Assembly (NCBI GenBank): GCA_028284445.1
Contig: JANQRS010000002.1
Span: 1-64,000 of the forward strand
Reading direction: 5' to 3'
DNA from: Calditrichia bacterium
Lineage (GTDB): Bacteria; Calditrichota; Calditrichia; RBG-13-44-9; J075
Length of the DNA: 64,000 nucleotides
The notes under the pieces: model-generated
Database searches by the model: none
Told to the model about the DNA's origin: nothing
Seen by the model: only the letters and a program-made list of their open reading frames with translations
Made by a program: the position numbers and the translations under genes
Shown: one piece after another, positions 8,323 to 17,093 of the stretch
How the letters are laid out: each line of letters opens with the position of its first letter
How positions within the stretch are numbered: position 1 is the first letter of the stretch

Positions 8323-9243
8323 ATGAAAAAGGCGAGTGTCAAATTGCTTATCAGTTGTCTGGCTGCGCAAATAATCAGCAGTTGCTCAACATTTAATTTT
8401 CAACGAATTGAAGCAGAAGGCGCCCCGATTCGTCAACCGGTTCGATTGACTGATCTCCCGGAGGATGAGAACTATCGCTTAACCGTTCATACCCAGTTCT
8501 CATATAACGGGGACAGCTTGATAAGCGTGAACAATGGACAGCATACGCCGGTGAATGCTGATGGCGTTTTTGAGGTTGAGCCGGTTTCAGGGGAGACCTA
8601 TTTTCTTGAAAGACCGGGTATCAATGAATTTGATTTCGAGGGCGAGAATCTCTTTTGGGAGATACCGCGCTGGCAGGCCGGGGTTGATTTTGACTTCATT
8701 TTTGCACGATCTATTGCCTTTACCGGTGGATTGGGATATAGCAAGCTTCGAGAGCGGGAATTATGGCGTCAGAATGCCGGGATTGCCTTTCTGCGCCAGA
8801 ATAGAGACTGGGCAGTGCGCCTGGATGCCGGTTTGCATAACTATCAATCCTATCACCGCAGCGAATACGTGGAACGAAGTGATGATTTCTTTTCTGATGA
8901 AGTGCCGCCGGACCGCTTTGTTGAGTTCTTTACAACAGAGGGGGTGTCCGAAAACCTGAACTTCTCTACAACCCTGACCTTTAATACCTGCCGGCCGCGC
9001 GGGGAGGACTATTTTATTAGTGCATCATATGGGGGCCAGACGCTGGCATCTGCTTCTGGTACTTCCAGCGAGCAAGGCTACATGGCATTCATGGCCGGTA
9101 TATCAAATAATATCACTCGCTATGGGCGTCTAATATTTGGCGGACGGCTGATGAATGTAATCCGCAGCAGTGAGGCCGGGCAGTCGTTCCTAATTGGTGA
9201 TCTTTTTGTTCAATTCGATATTAATCTGATAGACCAGGAATGA
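8323..9243 (+). CDS. lipoprotein, function unknown
   Basis: About 306 aa starting at the ATG at 8323, chosen for GGGAGGA eight bases upstream and a good lipoprotein signal (MKKASVKLL to ISSC, lipobox Cys at about 22). The mature part has a small N-terminal domain with alternating polar/hydrophobic residues and then strand-rich segments with aromatic residues (FDFIFARSIAFTGGLGYS, FISASYGGQTLASASG, LFVQFDINLI) that look like an outer-membrane-associated beta structure. No family recognised. Its stop overlaps the next start (ATGA), so it is co-expressed with the HAD phosphatase. Confidence 0.7.
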   Translation: MKKASVKLLISCLAAQIISSCSTFNFQRIEAEGAPIRQPVRLTDLPEDENYRLTVHTQFSYNGDSLISVNNGQHTPVNADGVFEVEPVSGETYFLERPGINEFDFEGENLFWEIPRWQAGVDFDFIFARSIAFTGGLGYSKLRERELWRQNAGIAFLRQNRDWAVRLDAGLHNYQSYHRSEYVERSDDFFSDEVPPDRFVEFFTTEGVSENLNFSTTLTFNTCRPRGEDYFISASYGGQTLASASGTSSEQGYMAFMAGISNNITRYGRLIFGGRLMNVIRSSEAGQSFLIGDLFVQFDINLIDQE

Positions 9244-9908
9244 TGATGATCAATCAACGTTGGGCTGTTTTTGACATAGACGGAACTTTGCTGCCAGGGG
9301 AATCGATGGAAGCGATCTTTATTCGAAGCCTGATTCGTGAGGGAGTGCTTTCCTGGGCAGCTGTATTGAAGTTCCTGGGAAAAGGCGCCCATTTTCTTCT
9401 ACGCCTGAAAATTGAGCATGCTTTAAAGCAGAACAAATACTATTTGCGTGGATTGGATTCGCGAGAAGTTCAAGAAATAGCGGCTCAGATTTTCCAGCAG
9501 GAAATTCGCAAACAATTCGCAGATAAGGGGGAAGAGATCATAGAGGAATTAAGGTCTCAAGGATATCGCATTCTCCTGCTCAGCGGTGCGCCGGATTTCC
9601 TTGCTGAACAGCTGCAGCGGGCGTATCAAGCGGATCATGTTATTGCCACTCGCCTGGAAACAGAAAACCACCGCTATACTGGTCGAATCGACGGTCTGCA
9701 TCCATATGGTCTGCGCAAAACCCTGTTGATGAAACAGACCATTCGTCAGCTTGGTATTGATCCTCAGCAATCACTGGTGTTTGCCAATCACTATAGCGAT
9801 GCCGATCATATGCAGCTATTCGGCACCGCCTATGCAGTCAATCCGGATCGAAAATTAAAGCAAATTGCCCGTCAGGAAGGATGGGAGGTTGTTACCTTGA
9901 AACATTGA
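9240..9908 (+). CDS. HAD-superfamily (IB, SerB-like) phosphatase
   Basis: Soluble phosphohydrolase. Motif I is FDIDGTLLPG with the nucleophile Asp near residue 12, motif II is LLLSGAP, Lys of motif III lies in the GLRKTLL region, and motif IV is FANHYSDADHMQLF, where the usual GDSxxD is changed to HYSDAD. Subfamily IB also includes phosphoserine and glycerol-phosphate phosphatases. Three ATG codons stand in a row (9240, 9243, 9246); AGGA at 9236 fits the third best by spacing. The gene overlaps the lipoprotein stop by four bases. Together with the upstream phosphatidyltransferase it could act on a lipid head-group precursor; this is inference. Confidence 0.8.
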   Translation: MMMINQRWAVFDIDGTLLPGESMEAIFIRSLIREGVLSWAAVLKFLGKGAHFLLRLKIEHALKQNKYYLRGLDSREVQEIAAQIFQQEIRKQFADKGEEIIEELRSQGYRILLLSGAPDFLAEQLQRAYQADHVIATRLETENHRYTGRIDGLHPYGLRKTLLMKQTIRQLGIDPQQSLVFANHYSDADHMQLFGTAYAVNPDRKLKQIARQEGWEVVTLKH

Positions 9909-9970
9909 CAAAGATAGCGGCAGTCGCAGTCGCCAGTTGCAGGGGATAAGATCGTGTCTGTCGCGGGTTC

Positions 9971-10012
9971 ACATCCCCTGCGTCCCCTTCGAAGGGGGAT
10001 TTGGGAGGATGT
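9971..10012. repeat. TTCGAA-centred palindrome, copy 1
   Basis: Imperfect palindrome: ACATCCCCTGCGTCCCC, TTCGAA, then GGGGGATTTGGGAGGATGT. The same design occurs at 14505-14553, 42534-42581 and 44915-44960. It sits between convergent genes and could act as a hairpin terminator, but four near-identical copies suggest a dispersed repeat. Confidence 0.8.
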
Positions 10013-10052
10013 GCACTAACAACGGACAACCAACAACTCTCAACTATAAATG

Positions 10053-12005
10053 TTACAACGCTTTCTCCGCTGCTTCAATCATTGGTTGTGCAGAGATGTT
10101 GCTGCCGATGGCCTGCTGCAACCACACCTGCGGAGCGATCCGTCCCAGCTTGCACATGCGTTCCATTTCAGTGGCAAGGTCTTTATCCCGCAGGTAAGCC
10201 CCAATCTGAAATGAAATAATATGCCCCAAAGCATAATCGGGAATATACATACCACAAAATATGATATGCGAATAGATCGCCAATATCGGACTGTCTTTTA
10301 CGCCCATAATGGGCGCATAAAATTCGTTCCAAATATCAGTAGCGAGATCAATGACTGCATCTTTCAAAGCAGCTGGTCCGGCATCCGGATTGGCATACAT
10401 CCAACGCCAGATGCGCATATCCAATAGCGAGACGCCGGCTATTTCCAGAGTTTGCCACATATCATGAATGACTGCGTCGGCATGCGCATCATCAGCCTCA
10501 TTGGCAAGGCCTAATACTTCCATATCCTTGCCCTGAAAAAGGAAAGCAAACGCTTCGGTAAAGGCCGTATTCGGCACACCCTGCAGGGGATAAAAGTCGA
10601 TGTCATTCATAGAAATAACCTGCTCGACAGTATGTCCCAATTCATGCATGGCGGTATTGAAGCCTTTGTAGTTCATGCCCCCTTCCGGGACGCGGGTGCG
10701 CAGGTGAGCGCTATCGAACTTCATTTGGGCGCCAAGTGCATGACCAGCCCCACGTGCCGGATCGACCTTGATATGCTCTTGCAAGTAGCGCGCTTTTGCT
10801 TCGCTGAACCCAAGCGACATCAAGATCTTGTCGATGCTGGCTTCAAAAGCCCAGACATTGGGATAGCGACTGCTGACGATCTCGTCCAATGTGGCTTCAT
10901 CATAGCTGCCGCCCACCTTGAAGCCTGAATACCAGATATCAAAGGGCGCCAGGGGACGACCAAGCGCTGCTTCAATTTTTGCAGCAATTTTCTTCAATAC
11001 CGGTGCGGATAGAACTGAAATGAGGATGTTTTCAACTTCGTCTTCAAGGATTTCCCGATCGGCTTCAAAGCGACGAGCGATTAGCGAAGGCGTGCGATGG
11101 GTATAAGGGTCAACTTGTTTCTCCGCCTTAAATGTTTTCCACAAGGCTTTATAGCGCTCTAAATCTTCCGGTGCGCTATTTTCTAGTGCTTGGCCGTCTT
11201 TATTGCTGAGTGAATTGTCGTATGGATTCCACAAATGGTCATCACTATTTATGACTGCGGCCGGGATTTCCTGGCGAATGATCCGCTCCATGATCTTTTC
11301 GATTAACTGCTGGCGGGGCAGACCATCTTCGAGGGCATATTGCGCCTTAAGTTCATCACGTAAACCCCAGTGGCTAATCAACTTCAGGCCGTTGTCAAAA
11401 AGTGACCTGCCATCTTCTCCGAGAACATTGTCCATGAAGATATTATAGTTGTAAACATATTCTTCGACGGCGCTATAGGCATTGCTTCGCTGACGCTGGA
11501 CTTCACCGGGAATGCGATCGTCAAATTGCTCTGCAAGACGCGCCTCAGCCCACCGTTGTCTGCTCCAGTTGCCCCCTGCACGGCTCTTCTCGACAAGGTC
11601 CGTCATCGGAAAATTAAGCAGAATGACATGTGCCAGCCGGCTTTTATAAAAATCATCGTTGACATGTGCATAGACGTTGTAGTTGGCAAACATTTGATCA
11701 ATGTTCAGCATTGGACCGGCATCAACATGCAGCATATGGTTGAAGTCGCGATAGACATGATGAAGGTGCCCAAAGAGCGATTCCAGGTTGGCAATGAATC
11801 GTTGGAAAACTTCTTCGCGCTGTTCAGCATCTGCCAGAAAGTTGTCGAGGCAAAAATTCGCCAGGTCGTCTGTGTTGCCGTCATCTTCAACCCATCGTTG
11901 CGCCACCTGGCTGACACCGGTGCGGATTTGCTCTTCAAACGATTCGCCGTATTTGTCAACCAGTTGCCCGGTGATACTTTCTATATGATCAGTGTAGTTG
12001 CTCAT
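10053..12005 (-). CDS. HELGH zinc metallopeptidase (M3-like)
   Basis: 650-aa soluble peptidase without a signal peptide. The zinc site AMHELGHTVEQ lies at 452-462 (His454, Glu455, His458), with a likely third ligand Glu484 in AFTEAFAF, the gluzincin layout of clan MA. The long helical N-terminal region and the Tyr/Phe-rich C-terminal part (YIPDYALGHIISFQIGAY) recall oligopeptidases of the M3/M32 kind, but the usual M3 HEFGHxxH box is altered and I cannot place it in a named family. AAGGGAAA stands seven bases before the ATG at 12005. It probably trims peptides in the cytoplasm. Confidence 0.75.
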   Translation of the reverse strand: MSNYTDHIESITGQLVDKYGESFEEQIRTGVSQVAQRWVEDDGNTDDLANFCLDNFLADAEQREEVFQRFIANLESLFGHLHHVYRDFNHMLHVDAGPMLNIDQMFANYNVYAHVNDDFYKSRLAHVILLNFPMTDLVEKSRAGGNWSRQRWAEARLAEQFDDRIPGEVQRQRSNAYSAVEEYVYNYNIFMDNVLGEDGRSLFDNGLKLISHWGLRDELKAQYALEDGLPRQQLIEKIMERIIRQEIPAAVINSDDHLWNPYDNSLSNKDGQALENSAPEDLERYKALWKTFKAEKQVDPYTHRTPSLIARRFEADREILEDEVENILISVLSAPVLKKIAAKIEAALGRPLAPFDIWYSGFKVGGSYDEATLDEIVSSRYPNVWAFEASIDKILMSLGFSEAKARYLQEHIKVDPARGAGHALGAQMKFDSAHLRTRVPEGGMNYKGFNTAMHELGHTVEQVISMNDIDFYPLQGVPNTAFTEAFAFLFQGKDMEVLGLANEADDAHADAVIHDMWQTLEIAGVSLLDMRIWRWMYANPDAGPAALKDAVIDLATDIWNEFYAPIMGVKDSPILAIYSHIIFCGMYIPDYALGHIISFQIGAYLRDKDLATEMERMCKLGRIAPQVWLQQAIGSNISAQPMIEAAEKAL

Positions 12006-12102
12006 GTCTTTCCCTTAAATGTGATGAAAACCCAAATCAGGTCTGTTCAGCTTCGTTGCTTTGGACCGCCCGATCCATTCGAGTTGTTAATGTCAATGAA
12101 AT

Positions 12103-12190
12103 CGAACACGAATGCACGCAAATTTTCGCGAATAATGCTGACATTATGATTTTATAAGTATTCGTGTCAATTCGTGAAGATTCGTGTTAA
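12103..12190. repeat. TTCGTG-type inverted repeat
   Basis: Left half reads CGAACACGAATGCACGC and TTTTCGCGAATA; right half reads AAGTATTCGTGTCAATTCGTG, GAAGATTCGTGTTAAG. The halves are inverted relative to each other. A second element of the same wording lies at 56771-56872. It occupies the space between the metallopeptidase start and the thioredoxin gene end. Confidence 0.65.
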
Positions 12191-12271
12191 GAATATTAAC
12201 GACGAAAGCTATGAATAGTTAAAAGTTAAGCTGGCAGGATGCAAGCATTTTTAAGCAAGTATCAAGGAACT

Positions 12272-12294
12272 GGCCTGTGGCTGGACCACAGGCC
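12272..12294 (-). terminator. hairpin downstream of thioredoxin gene
   Basis: Perfect 9-bp stem GGCCTGTGG / CCACAGGCC with a 5-base loop, about 20 bases after the stop of the gene ending at 12315. No clear T-run follows on the minus strand, so it is a possible but imperfect terminator. Confidence 0.45.
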
Positions 12295-12314
12295 GCAAGT
12301 TTGTGGCTGGAATG

Positions 12315-13094
12315 CTATTTCTGGAGGATGAACTGTCCGCTTTTGGCGTCGTTACCGGCCTGCAGGCGAAAAATATAAAGGCCGCTGGCCTGATCGGTAA
12401 AATCCAGAAATAAATCATTGAAGCCGCTGCTAAAGTTCTGGGTGATATCCGTGATACGCCGCCCGTTGATATCAAATACGCTCAGGTGAACCGGAGCGGG
12501 GGTACGTAGATCGAAGCGAATATTGACCTGCCCGTTAAAAGGATTGGGATACGGACCAATCAGTTCCAGGGTAGAAGGCAGGATCGTCTCTTGCGGAGAA
12601 TCCTCTATGCCGGTCACATTGATCAGACTGTCAACATGGTTGACCATGGCGGCGATATTAAATCCGGTTTCGGTATAGCTGATCAGGCCGTCTTTATCAA
12701 TAATGGCATTATATGGATAGGCATTATGGCTCCAGGTGCTGAACAGATTGGCGTCAGTATCCTTCAGCAATGGATATGTGATGCCGGTTTCGGTGACAAA
12801 TTGACGAATTTGCCAGTTCGAATCAGCGACGCTTATACCGATCACTTGCAGATCGAGGTTCTGAAATGCCTGCCATAGCGAGTCTTCAATGAACGGTGCC
12901 TCAATTTTGCAAGGGGCGCACCAGGAGGCAAAAAAGTTGATTAGCACAACTTGTCCGCTGTAATCCGATAAGTTGTAGACCACATCGTTGGTGTCTTTTA
13001 AGGCGAAGTCCGGCGCTATTTCGCCAACATTCACCTGGGCAAGGGCTGCTTGCCAGAATCCGATAAACAATAGGAAAATGAGCACTTTTTTCAC
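12315..13094 (-). CDS. secreted TlpA-like thioredoxin with C-terminal sorting domain
   Basis: Thiol-disulfide protein exported from the cell. Signal peptide at 1-19 (ending ALAQ); thioredoxin/AhpC-TSA domain at about 22-155 with WCAPC near 58-62; then a linker and a FlgD-like sorting module from about 172 (PYPNPFNGQVNIRF) to the end (SGLYIFRLQ, ending QFILQK). The sorting module suggests export across the outer membrane by a type IX system, unlike ordinary periplasmic TlpA proteins. The start is GTG at 13094 with GAGGAGA upstream. The NPFNG variant differs from the NPFNP found in the other sorted proteins here. Confidence 0.85.
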   Translation of the reverse strand: MKKVLIFLLFIGFWQAALAQVNVGEIAPDFALKDTNDVVYNLSDYSGQVVLINFFASWCAPCKIEAPFIEDSLWQAFQNLDLQVIGISVADSNWQIRQFVTETGITYPLLKDTDANLFSTWSHNAYPYNAIIDKDGLISYTETGFNIAAMVNHVDSLINVTGIEDSPQETILPSTLELIGPYPNPFNGQVNIRFDLRTPAPVHLSVFDINGRRITDITQNFSSGFNDLFLDFTDQASGLYIFRLQAGNDAKSGQFILQK

Positions 13095-13491
13095 AGGGAA
13101 TCTCCTCAGTCATGTCATATCCGCTAATTTAGTCTAATTTCCGCGGATATCGGATAGTTGTTCAATTTATATGCCAGAAGTGTGGGTTGGTTGAATAGTT
13201 GATTGGTGAATTCGTTAAATGGTCAAAACGTTGAAGCGTTGAATCGTTTTGGTTTCTTTTTGACGCTGTTTAGGATGCTCTCCCTTTGCGGCCCTTGGCT
13301 GTTCTTCGTTTCCTTCGCGTTGATTTTTGCATTTTCTCCCCGGATAGAAAAACGAACCCGGGGCTGAATTCTGTAACGGCTACGCCGTATTCAAGAGGTG
13401 AAAAGAAAACATTCAACATTTGTCATTTTTCATTGACTGCCACTGCTACCCAAAAGCTTGGCTCCCGCTCCATTTAATCTTATATTATCAG
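13095..13491. other. repeat-rich intergenic region
   Basis: About 400 bases without a gene. 13187-13252 holds a run of short words built on GTTGAAT/GTTGA/GTTAAAT. 13375-13388 is the palindrome AACGGCTACGCCGT, which recurs at 54778-54792 as AACGGCGTAGCCGTT. 13407-13434 reads ATTCAACATTTGTCATTTTT, the same wording (on the other strand) as the ATGACAAATGA-type repeats at 29477 and 54496. Confidence 0.55.
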
Positions 13492-14505
13492 ATGCAAAAT
13501 GATACCACATCTATTGAATCGCCACTCACAACGACTGAGCCGATTCTTTCCACAATTGACATCCATCGCCGATTTCCGCTCGATAGGCGATTATTTGGCA
13601 CACCGAAGCACTTTCTCTATGCCGTTAACGGCGTGTCGCTGGCCTTAACGCCGGGCAAAACAATTGGCTTGGTCGGTGAATCCGGTAGCGGCAAGAGTAC
13701 CGTTGGCAAAATGATTTGCAGTTTAGAACATCCTGATGCCGGCGATATTCGCTATCGGGAGAAGTCGATACTGGACGGAGATGCGGCTGCCAAGCAGGAA
13801 TACCATCGCACTGTGCAGATGATTTTTCAGAATCCCTATACCTCGCTGAATCCCCGGCAGCGGGTGAGCCGCATTTTTCGCGAGATATTTCATGTGCATA
13901 AGCTGGCACAGAAGCAGGAGGTCGATGATCGCATCGCGGATATCCTGGAGCAGGTGGGCTTGCCTGCAGAGACAGCCGGTCGCTATCCTTTTGAGTTTTC
14001 AGGTGGACAGCGTCAACGGCTCTGCATTGCCCGGGCTTTAACTGTCGATCCGGAGGTCGTTGTCTGCGATGAACCGGTGTCGGCGCTCGATGTCAGTATT
14101 CAGGCACAGATTCTGCAATTACTCGAGGCGTTACAGAACGAAAAGCAGCTGGCATATCTCTTTATTTCACATGATTTAAGTGTGGTTTACCATATCTGTG
14201 ACGAAGTCTTGATCATGTATATGGGACGAATTGTCGAGCGCGGCCCGGTGAGGACGATTTTTGACGCACCAGCCCATCCTTATACCAAGGCTTTGATTAG
14301 CGCGATACCGGTACCTGACCCGGAAACGAAGCGCAAGCGAATTATCCTCAGTGGTGAAATTCCCTCGGCCCGAGAGCGCCACCCCGGTTGCGCCTTTTAT
14401 TCACGCTGTGCCAGCAGAATGGATGTTTGCCAAACAGAGACGCCGCCATTGATAAAACTGGCAGATGGACATGAAGCGGAATGCTGGTTGCATAAGAACG
14501 AATGA
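13492..14505 (+). CDS. oligopeptide ABC transporter ATP-binding protein (OppF/DppF type)
   Basis: ATPase subunit that powers peptide (or nickel/other small solute) uptake at the inner membrane. Walker A GESGSGKST at 62-70, Q-loop QMIFQNPYTSLNPRQ, signature FSGGQRQRL, Walker B VVVCDEPVSALD and the H-loop ISHD are all intact. The C-terminal extension (HPYTKALISAIPVPDP and CAFYSRC) is typical of the OppF/DppF branch. The start is the ATG at 13492; the frame is open upstream but there is no better start, and no clear ribosome site is seen. No permease, binding protein or OppD partner is nearby, so it is an orphan. A palindromic repeat abuts its stop codon. Confidence 0.9.
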   Translation: MQNDTTSIESPLTTTEPILSTIDIHRRFPLDRRLFGTPKHFLYAVNGVSLALTPGKTIGLVGESGSGKSTVGKMICSLEHPDAGDIRYREKSILDGDAAAKQEYHRTVQMIFQNPYTSLNPRQRVSRIFREIFHVHKLAQKQEVDDRIADILEQVGLPAETAGRYPFEFSGGQRQRLCIARALTVDPEVVVCDEPVSALDVSIQAQILQLLEALQNEKQLAYLFISHDLSVVYHICDEVLIMYMGRIVERGPVRTIFDAPAHPYTKALISAIPVPDPETKRKRIILSGEIPSARERHPGCAFYSRCASRMDVCQTETPPLIKLADGHEAECWLHKNE

Positions 14506-14553
14506 AGACATCCCCCTGGATCCCCTTCGAAGGGGGATACAGGGGGATGTCTT
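14505..14553. repeat. TTCGAA-centred palindrome, copy 2
   Basis: AAGACATCCCCCTG on the left is matched perfectly by CAGGGGGATGTCTT on the right, around CCCCTTCGAAGGGG. It starts at the last base of the OppF stop codon. This is the most perfect of the four copies. Confidence 0.85.
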
Positions 14554-14659
14554 ACAAACACGGAGCAAAATATTGGTACTTGAAAATAGCCACAGAGACC
14601 ACGAAGTTGATAAAGGAATTGAGAATGCGTTCTTTCTCTTCGTACCTCTGAGCCATCTC

Positions 14660-15706
14660 TTGTCCGGATTCCTCCTTTTTAGCGTGGTCCTCCTACTAAG
14701 CGATTTTCGCCCACTCCTTGCAAATGAAGACAATGTCTCGTCTGCGGAAAATGAAAAGCAGCGCGGACTCAGCTGGGTTGCCGGGCAGAAGGTGAATGCC
14801 AGCCACATTGCCGCGCTGGAGGCGCATCATGTGGATTGGATTGTGCAGACGCCATTCGGCTGGCAGGAGACCCATCAATCGCCGCGGGTAGCGCTGGCGA
14901 CCTCCGGTGGCATTTATTGGGGAGAAACCGATGTCGGGTTGAGCGAAACCGGGCGACTGGCGAGAGAAAAAGGCATTAAGGTGTTATTAAAGCCGCATAT
15001 ATGGTTGAATCGGGCCAGCGAAGGCATGTGGCGCTCGGATATCGAAATGCAGACAGATGCTGATTGGGATACCTGGTTCGAAGATTATCGCCTCTTCATT
15101 TTGCACTATGCGAAGTTGGCAGAAGAGAACAAGTTTGAAGTGCTTTGCGTCGGGACAGAGCTTTACAAGACTGCGGTAATGAAAGAGGATAAATGGCGGT
15201 CAATCATTGCTGAAATTAGAACCATCTATAGCGGCAAATTGATTTATGCGGCCAATTGGTATCGCGAGTATGAGGAAATCGCTTTCTGGGATGACCTCGA
15301 CTATATTGGCATTCAGGGTTATTTTCCTCTCGCAGAAACCGAGAACCCATCTGTGCAGGAACTGGTTTCCGGGTGGCAGCCCCATCTGAAAAAAATCGAA
15401 GCGATACACAAGAAATTCGACAAGCCGGTTATTTTTACTGAAATCGGTTATCGCAGCCAAACCAATGCCGCAATCAAACCCTGGGAATGGCCATCTTCAA
15501 ATCAGCAGGCCAGTCTGGAAGATCTGGAAACGCAGGTACGCTGCTACGAGGCCTTTTTCCAGGGCGCCTGGCAGAAAGAGTGGTGTGCCGGGGCTTATTT
15601 CTGGAAATGGTTTCCCCGCCTCACCAATAAGGACGCGTATCATGGCTTTACCCCGCAAAATAAGCCGGCGCTCCGCGTGTTGGGGAAGTATTATGGGGAG
15701 GAGTGA
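14660..15706 (+). CDS. GH113-like glycoside hydrolase, exported
   Basis: TIM-barrel glycoside hydrolase resembling family GH113 (beta-mannanase and relatives). Supporting stretches: HHVDWIVQTPFGWQ, KVLLKPHIW, CVGTELYK with the probable acid/base Glu, YIGIQGYFPLAE, VIFTEIGYRS with the probable nucleophile Glu, and GAYFWKWFPR near the C-terminus. The start is uncertain: the frame stays open back to 14465 through the palindrome, but the best signal-like start is TTG at 14660 (MSGFLLFSVVLLL), without a clear ribosome site. It lies near a GH3 enzyme, so plant- or algal-type glycan use is plausible. GH family by motif memory only. Confidence 0.7.
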   Translation: MSGFLLFSVVLLLSDFRPLLANEDNVSSAENEKQRGLSWVAGQKVNASHIAALEAHHVDWIVQTPFGWQETHQSPRVALATSGGIYWGETDVGLSETGRLAREKGIKVLLKPHIWLNRASEGMWRSDIEMQTDADWDTWFEDYRLFILHYAKLAEENKFEVLCVGTELYKTAVMKEDKWRSIIAEIRTIYSGKLIYAANWYREYEEIAFWDDLDYIGIQGYFPLAETENPSVQELVSGWQPHLKKIEAIHKKFDKPVIFTEIGYRSQTNAAIKPWEWPSSNQQASLEDLETQVRCYEAFFQGAWQKEWCAGAYFWKWFPRLTNKDAYHGFTPQNKPALRVLGKYYGEE

Positions 15707-15722
15707 GGAAGAAGTTGGCGAA

Positions 15723-16310
15723 TTACGTTCGCACGAAAGCCAGTAGGGGGCCAATCTCATGATTGTCGGCCGCGCGCAATGCCGCGATGTATTGTTTGCG
15801 CGTTTCCCCGGTTTGCACCAGGCAGGTGCTACCCCAGGTGAAGCGCTCCCGGCCATGTTTGACTAGCAGCAGATCGGTAGATAGGCGAGCATGGCGGCCA
15901 TTGCCGTTAGGGAAGGGATGAATTTGCACCAGGCGGTGGTGGAATCGTGTAGCAATTTCGTCGATGGGATAGACGTCGTCACTAACCCAAAAGTGACAGT
16001 CGTCCAGTAGCTGCCTCAATTCCGGACGAATTAGATGTGGTTCAAGGCCAATGTTGCGCTCCGTTTTACGGATTTTGCCGGCCCAGCGCCAGACGTGGTA
16101 AAACATACGTTTGTGCAGGTTTAGCAGAAAGGTTTTGTCCAGCACGTTGCGCTTCCGACGAAATGCCCATGATTCTGCTTCAAGAATATTCGCTTGCTCG
16201 GCCTCGTTTAACTCTGCTCGAAGGGCGACGTAAGATGGTATCAGGTCATCCTTTTCCTCATCCGTGAGCGGCGTGGCGGCCTCATCTTGCGCGTAAAACA
16301 AACTATTCAC
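15723..16310 (-). CDS. Fic/DOC-family protein ('mobile mystery protein B')
   Basis: Fic-domain protein, a family that transfers AMP or related groups to target proteins. The Fic motif HPFPNGNGRHAR at 131-142 is complete (catalytic His131, GNGR phosphate loop). Its N-terminal opening (VNSLFYAQ, TPLTDEEKDDLIPSY) and WAGKIRKTERNIG match the TIGRFAM family called mobile mystery protein B. The start is GTG at 16310, with GGGAGG seven to eight bases upstream, overlapping the stop of the upstream gene by four bases (GTGA). Partner: the XRE regulator just before it. No obvious inhibitory helix motif was found in either protein. Toxin, modifier or plasmid-type maintenance roles are all open. Confidence 0.88.
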   Translation of the reverse strand: MNSLFYAQDEAATPLTDEEKDDLIPSYVALRAELNEAEQANILEAESWAFRRKRNVLDKTFLLNLHKRMFYHVWRWAGKIRKTERNIGLEPHLIRPELRQLLDDCHFWVSDDVYPIDEIATRFHHRLVQIHPFPNGNGRHARLSTDLLLVKHGRERFTWGSTCLVQTGETRKQYIAALRAADNHEIGPLLAFVRT

Positions 16311-16777
16311 GGCTTTTCCTCCCATAGATTCGAGCCGGCATGAGCAATAATTTCCCGGGTTAGCTGTTCAAGTTGTGCAGCCTCATCTTCATCGCTTATG
16401 CTTTGCGCCTCAAGCGCCATGGTGTGATGCGTTGATTGTAACTGCTTCATTGCTAGTCTATGCGCCTTGGACCGTATGGTCTCGTCCAGTGGTTGATGGG
16501 GCACCAGGGCATATATCAATTGACAACCCAAGGCCTGGGCAGCCCGCTCAAGCGTATCCAACGTAATGGTTTGCCGAAGTTCCGATTTCTCCATTTTTAA
16601 GACCTGAGGTTGACTTACCCCGATGCGTCGGCCAAGCTGAGCTGATGTCATTCCCAATGCTTCTCTTATCGCCTTGATCCACCCGCGAGAAGGTCGATAA
16701 AACAGGTTCGTTCCGCGCAAATGCTGCAGACGTTTGTCCAGCATTTGGCGCGCTTTAACGCGATCTTCATGTCTCAT
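16307..16777 (-). CDS. XRE-type regulator ('mobile mystery protein A')
   Basis: 156-aa helix-turn-helix protein. The DNA-binding domain is at about 33-85: IREALGMTSAQLGRRIGVS and QPQVLKMEKSE, followed by LDTLERAAQALGCQLIYAL, which fits the TIGRFAM family mobile mystery protein A. This family is almost always encoded just before the Fic-domain protein B, as here. The ATG at 16777 has AGAGGAT upstream. The region ahead carries three GTTATAA sites overlapping a sigma-70-like promoter (16792-16837), so self-regulation is likely. The long helical C-terminal tail may contact the partner. Confidence 0.88.
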   Translation of the reverse strand: MRHEDRVKARQMLDKRLQHLRGTNLFYRPSRGWIKAIREALGMTSAQLGRRIGVSQPQVLKMEKSELRQTITLDTLERAAQALGCQLIYALVPHQPLDETIRSKAHRLAMKQLQSTHHTMALEAQSISDEDEAAQLEQLTREIIAHAGSNLWEEKP

Positions 16778-16791
16778 TATATATCCTCTGG

Positions 16792-16837
16792 GTTATAAAA
16801 ACAATTCCTGATTATAACTCAGAAGTTATAAAAACAA
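16792..16837 (-). promoter_or_regulatory. promoter with three GTTATAA operator-like sites
   Basis: GTTATAAAAACAA occurs at 16792-16804 and again exactly at 16825-16837; between them ATTATAAC (16811-16818) is the same core inverted. On the minus strand this gives TTGTTT (16837-16832), a 15-base gap and TATAAT (16816-16811), a sigma-70-like promoter for the XRE/Fic pair. The repeats cover both boxes, so the XRE protein probably represses itself here. Confidence 0.65.
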
Positions 16838-17093
16838 AAGTAAAAAATAACTTCAGCGTTCTATTCTACAGTCTGTAGCATAATGACTTGATTCTAATAG
16901 GTATACGGGACTGCCGCGAAAAACGTTCCGCATTGTAGGCTGTAAACACTGAATCTTCATGCCCGGATGCAGTTGTCGGCATCCATTTAGCCCAATTTTA
17001 GTTGGATTCCCGCAAAATGCATGCAGCAATAGCAGCGCAAAGTGGAGGGCGAAAGCCAAAAATCCGCCAATAGAGGTTGGAACTTAGGGAGAA

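Noticed and set aside
16853..17059. 68-codon minus-strand frame between the XRE gene and the nucleoside hydrolase gene
   Set aside because: Unusual residue mix and no ribosome site; likely chance.
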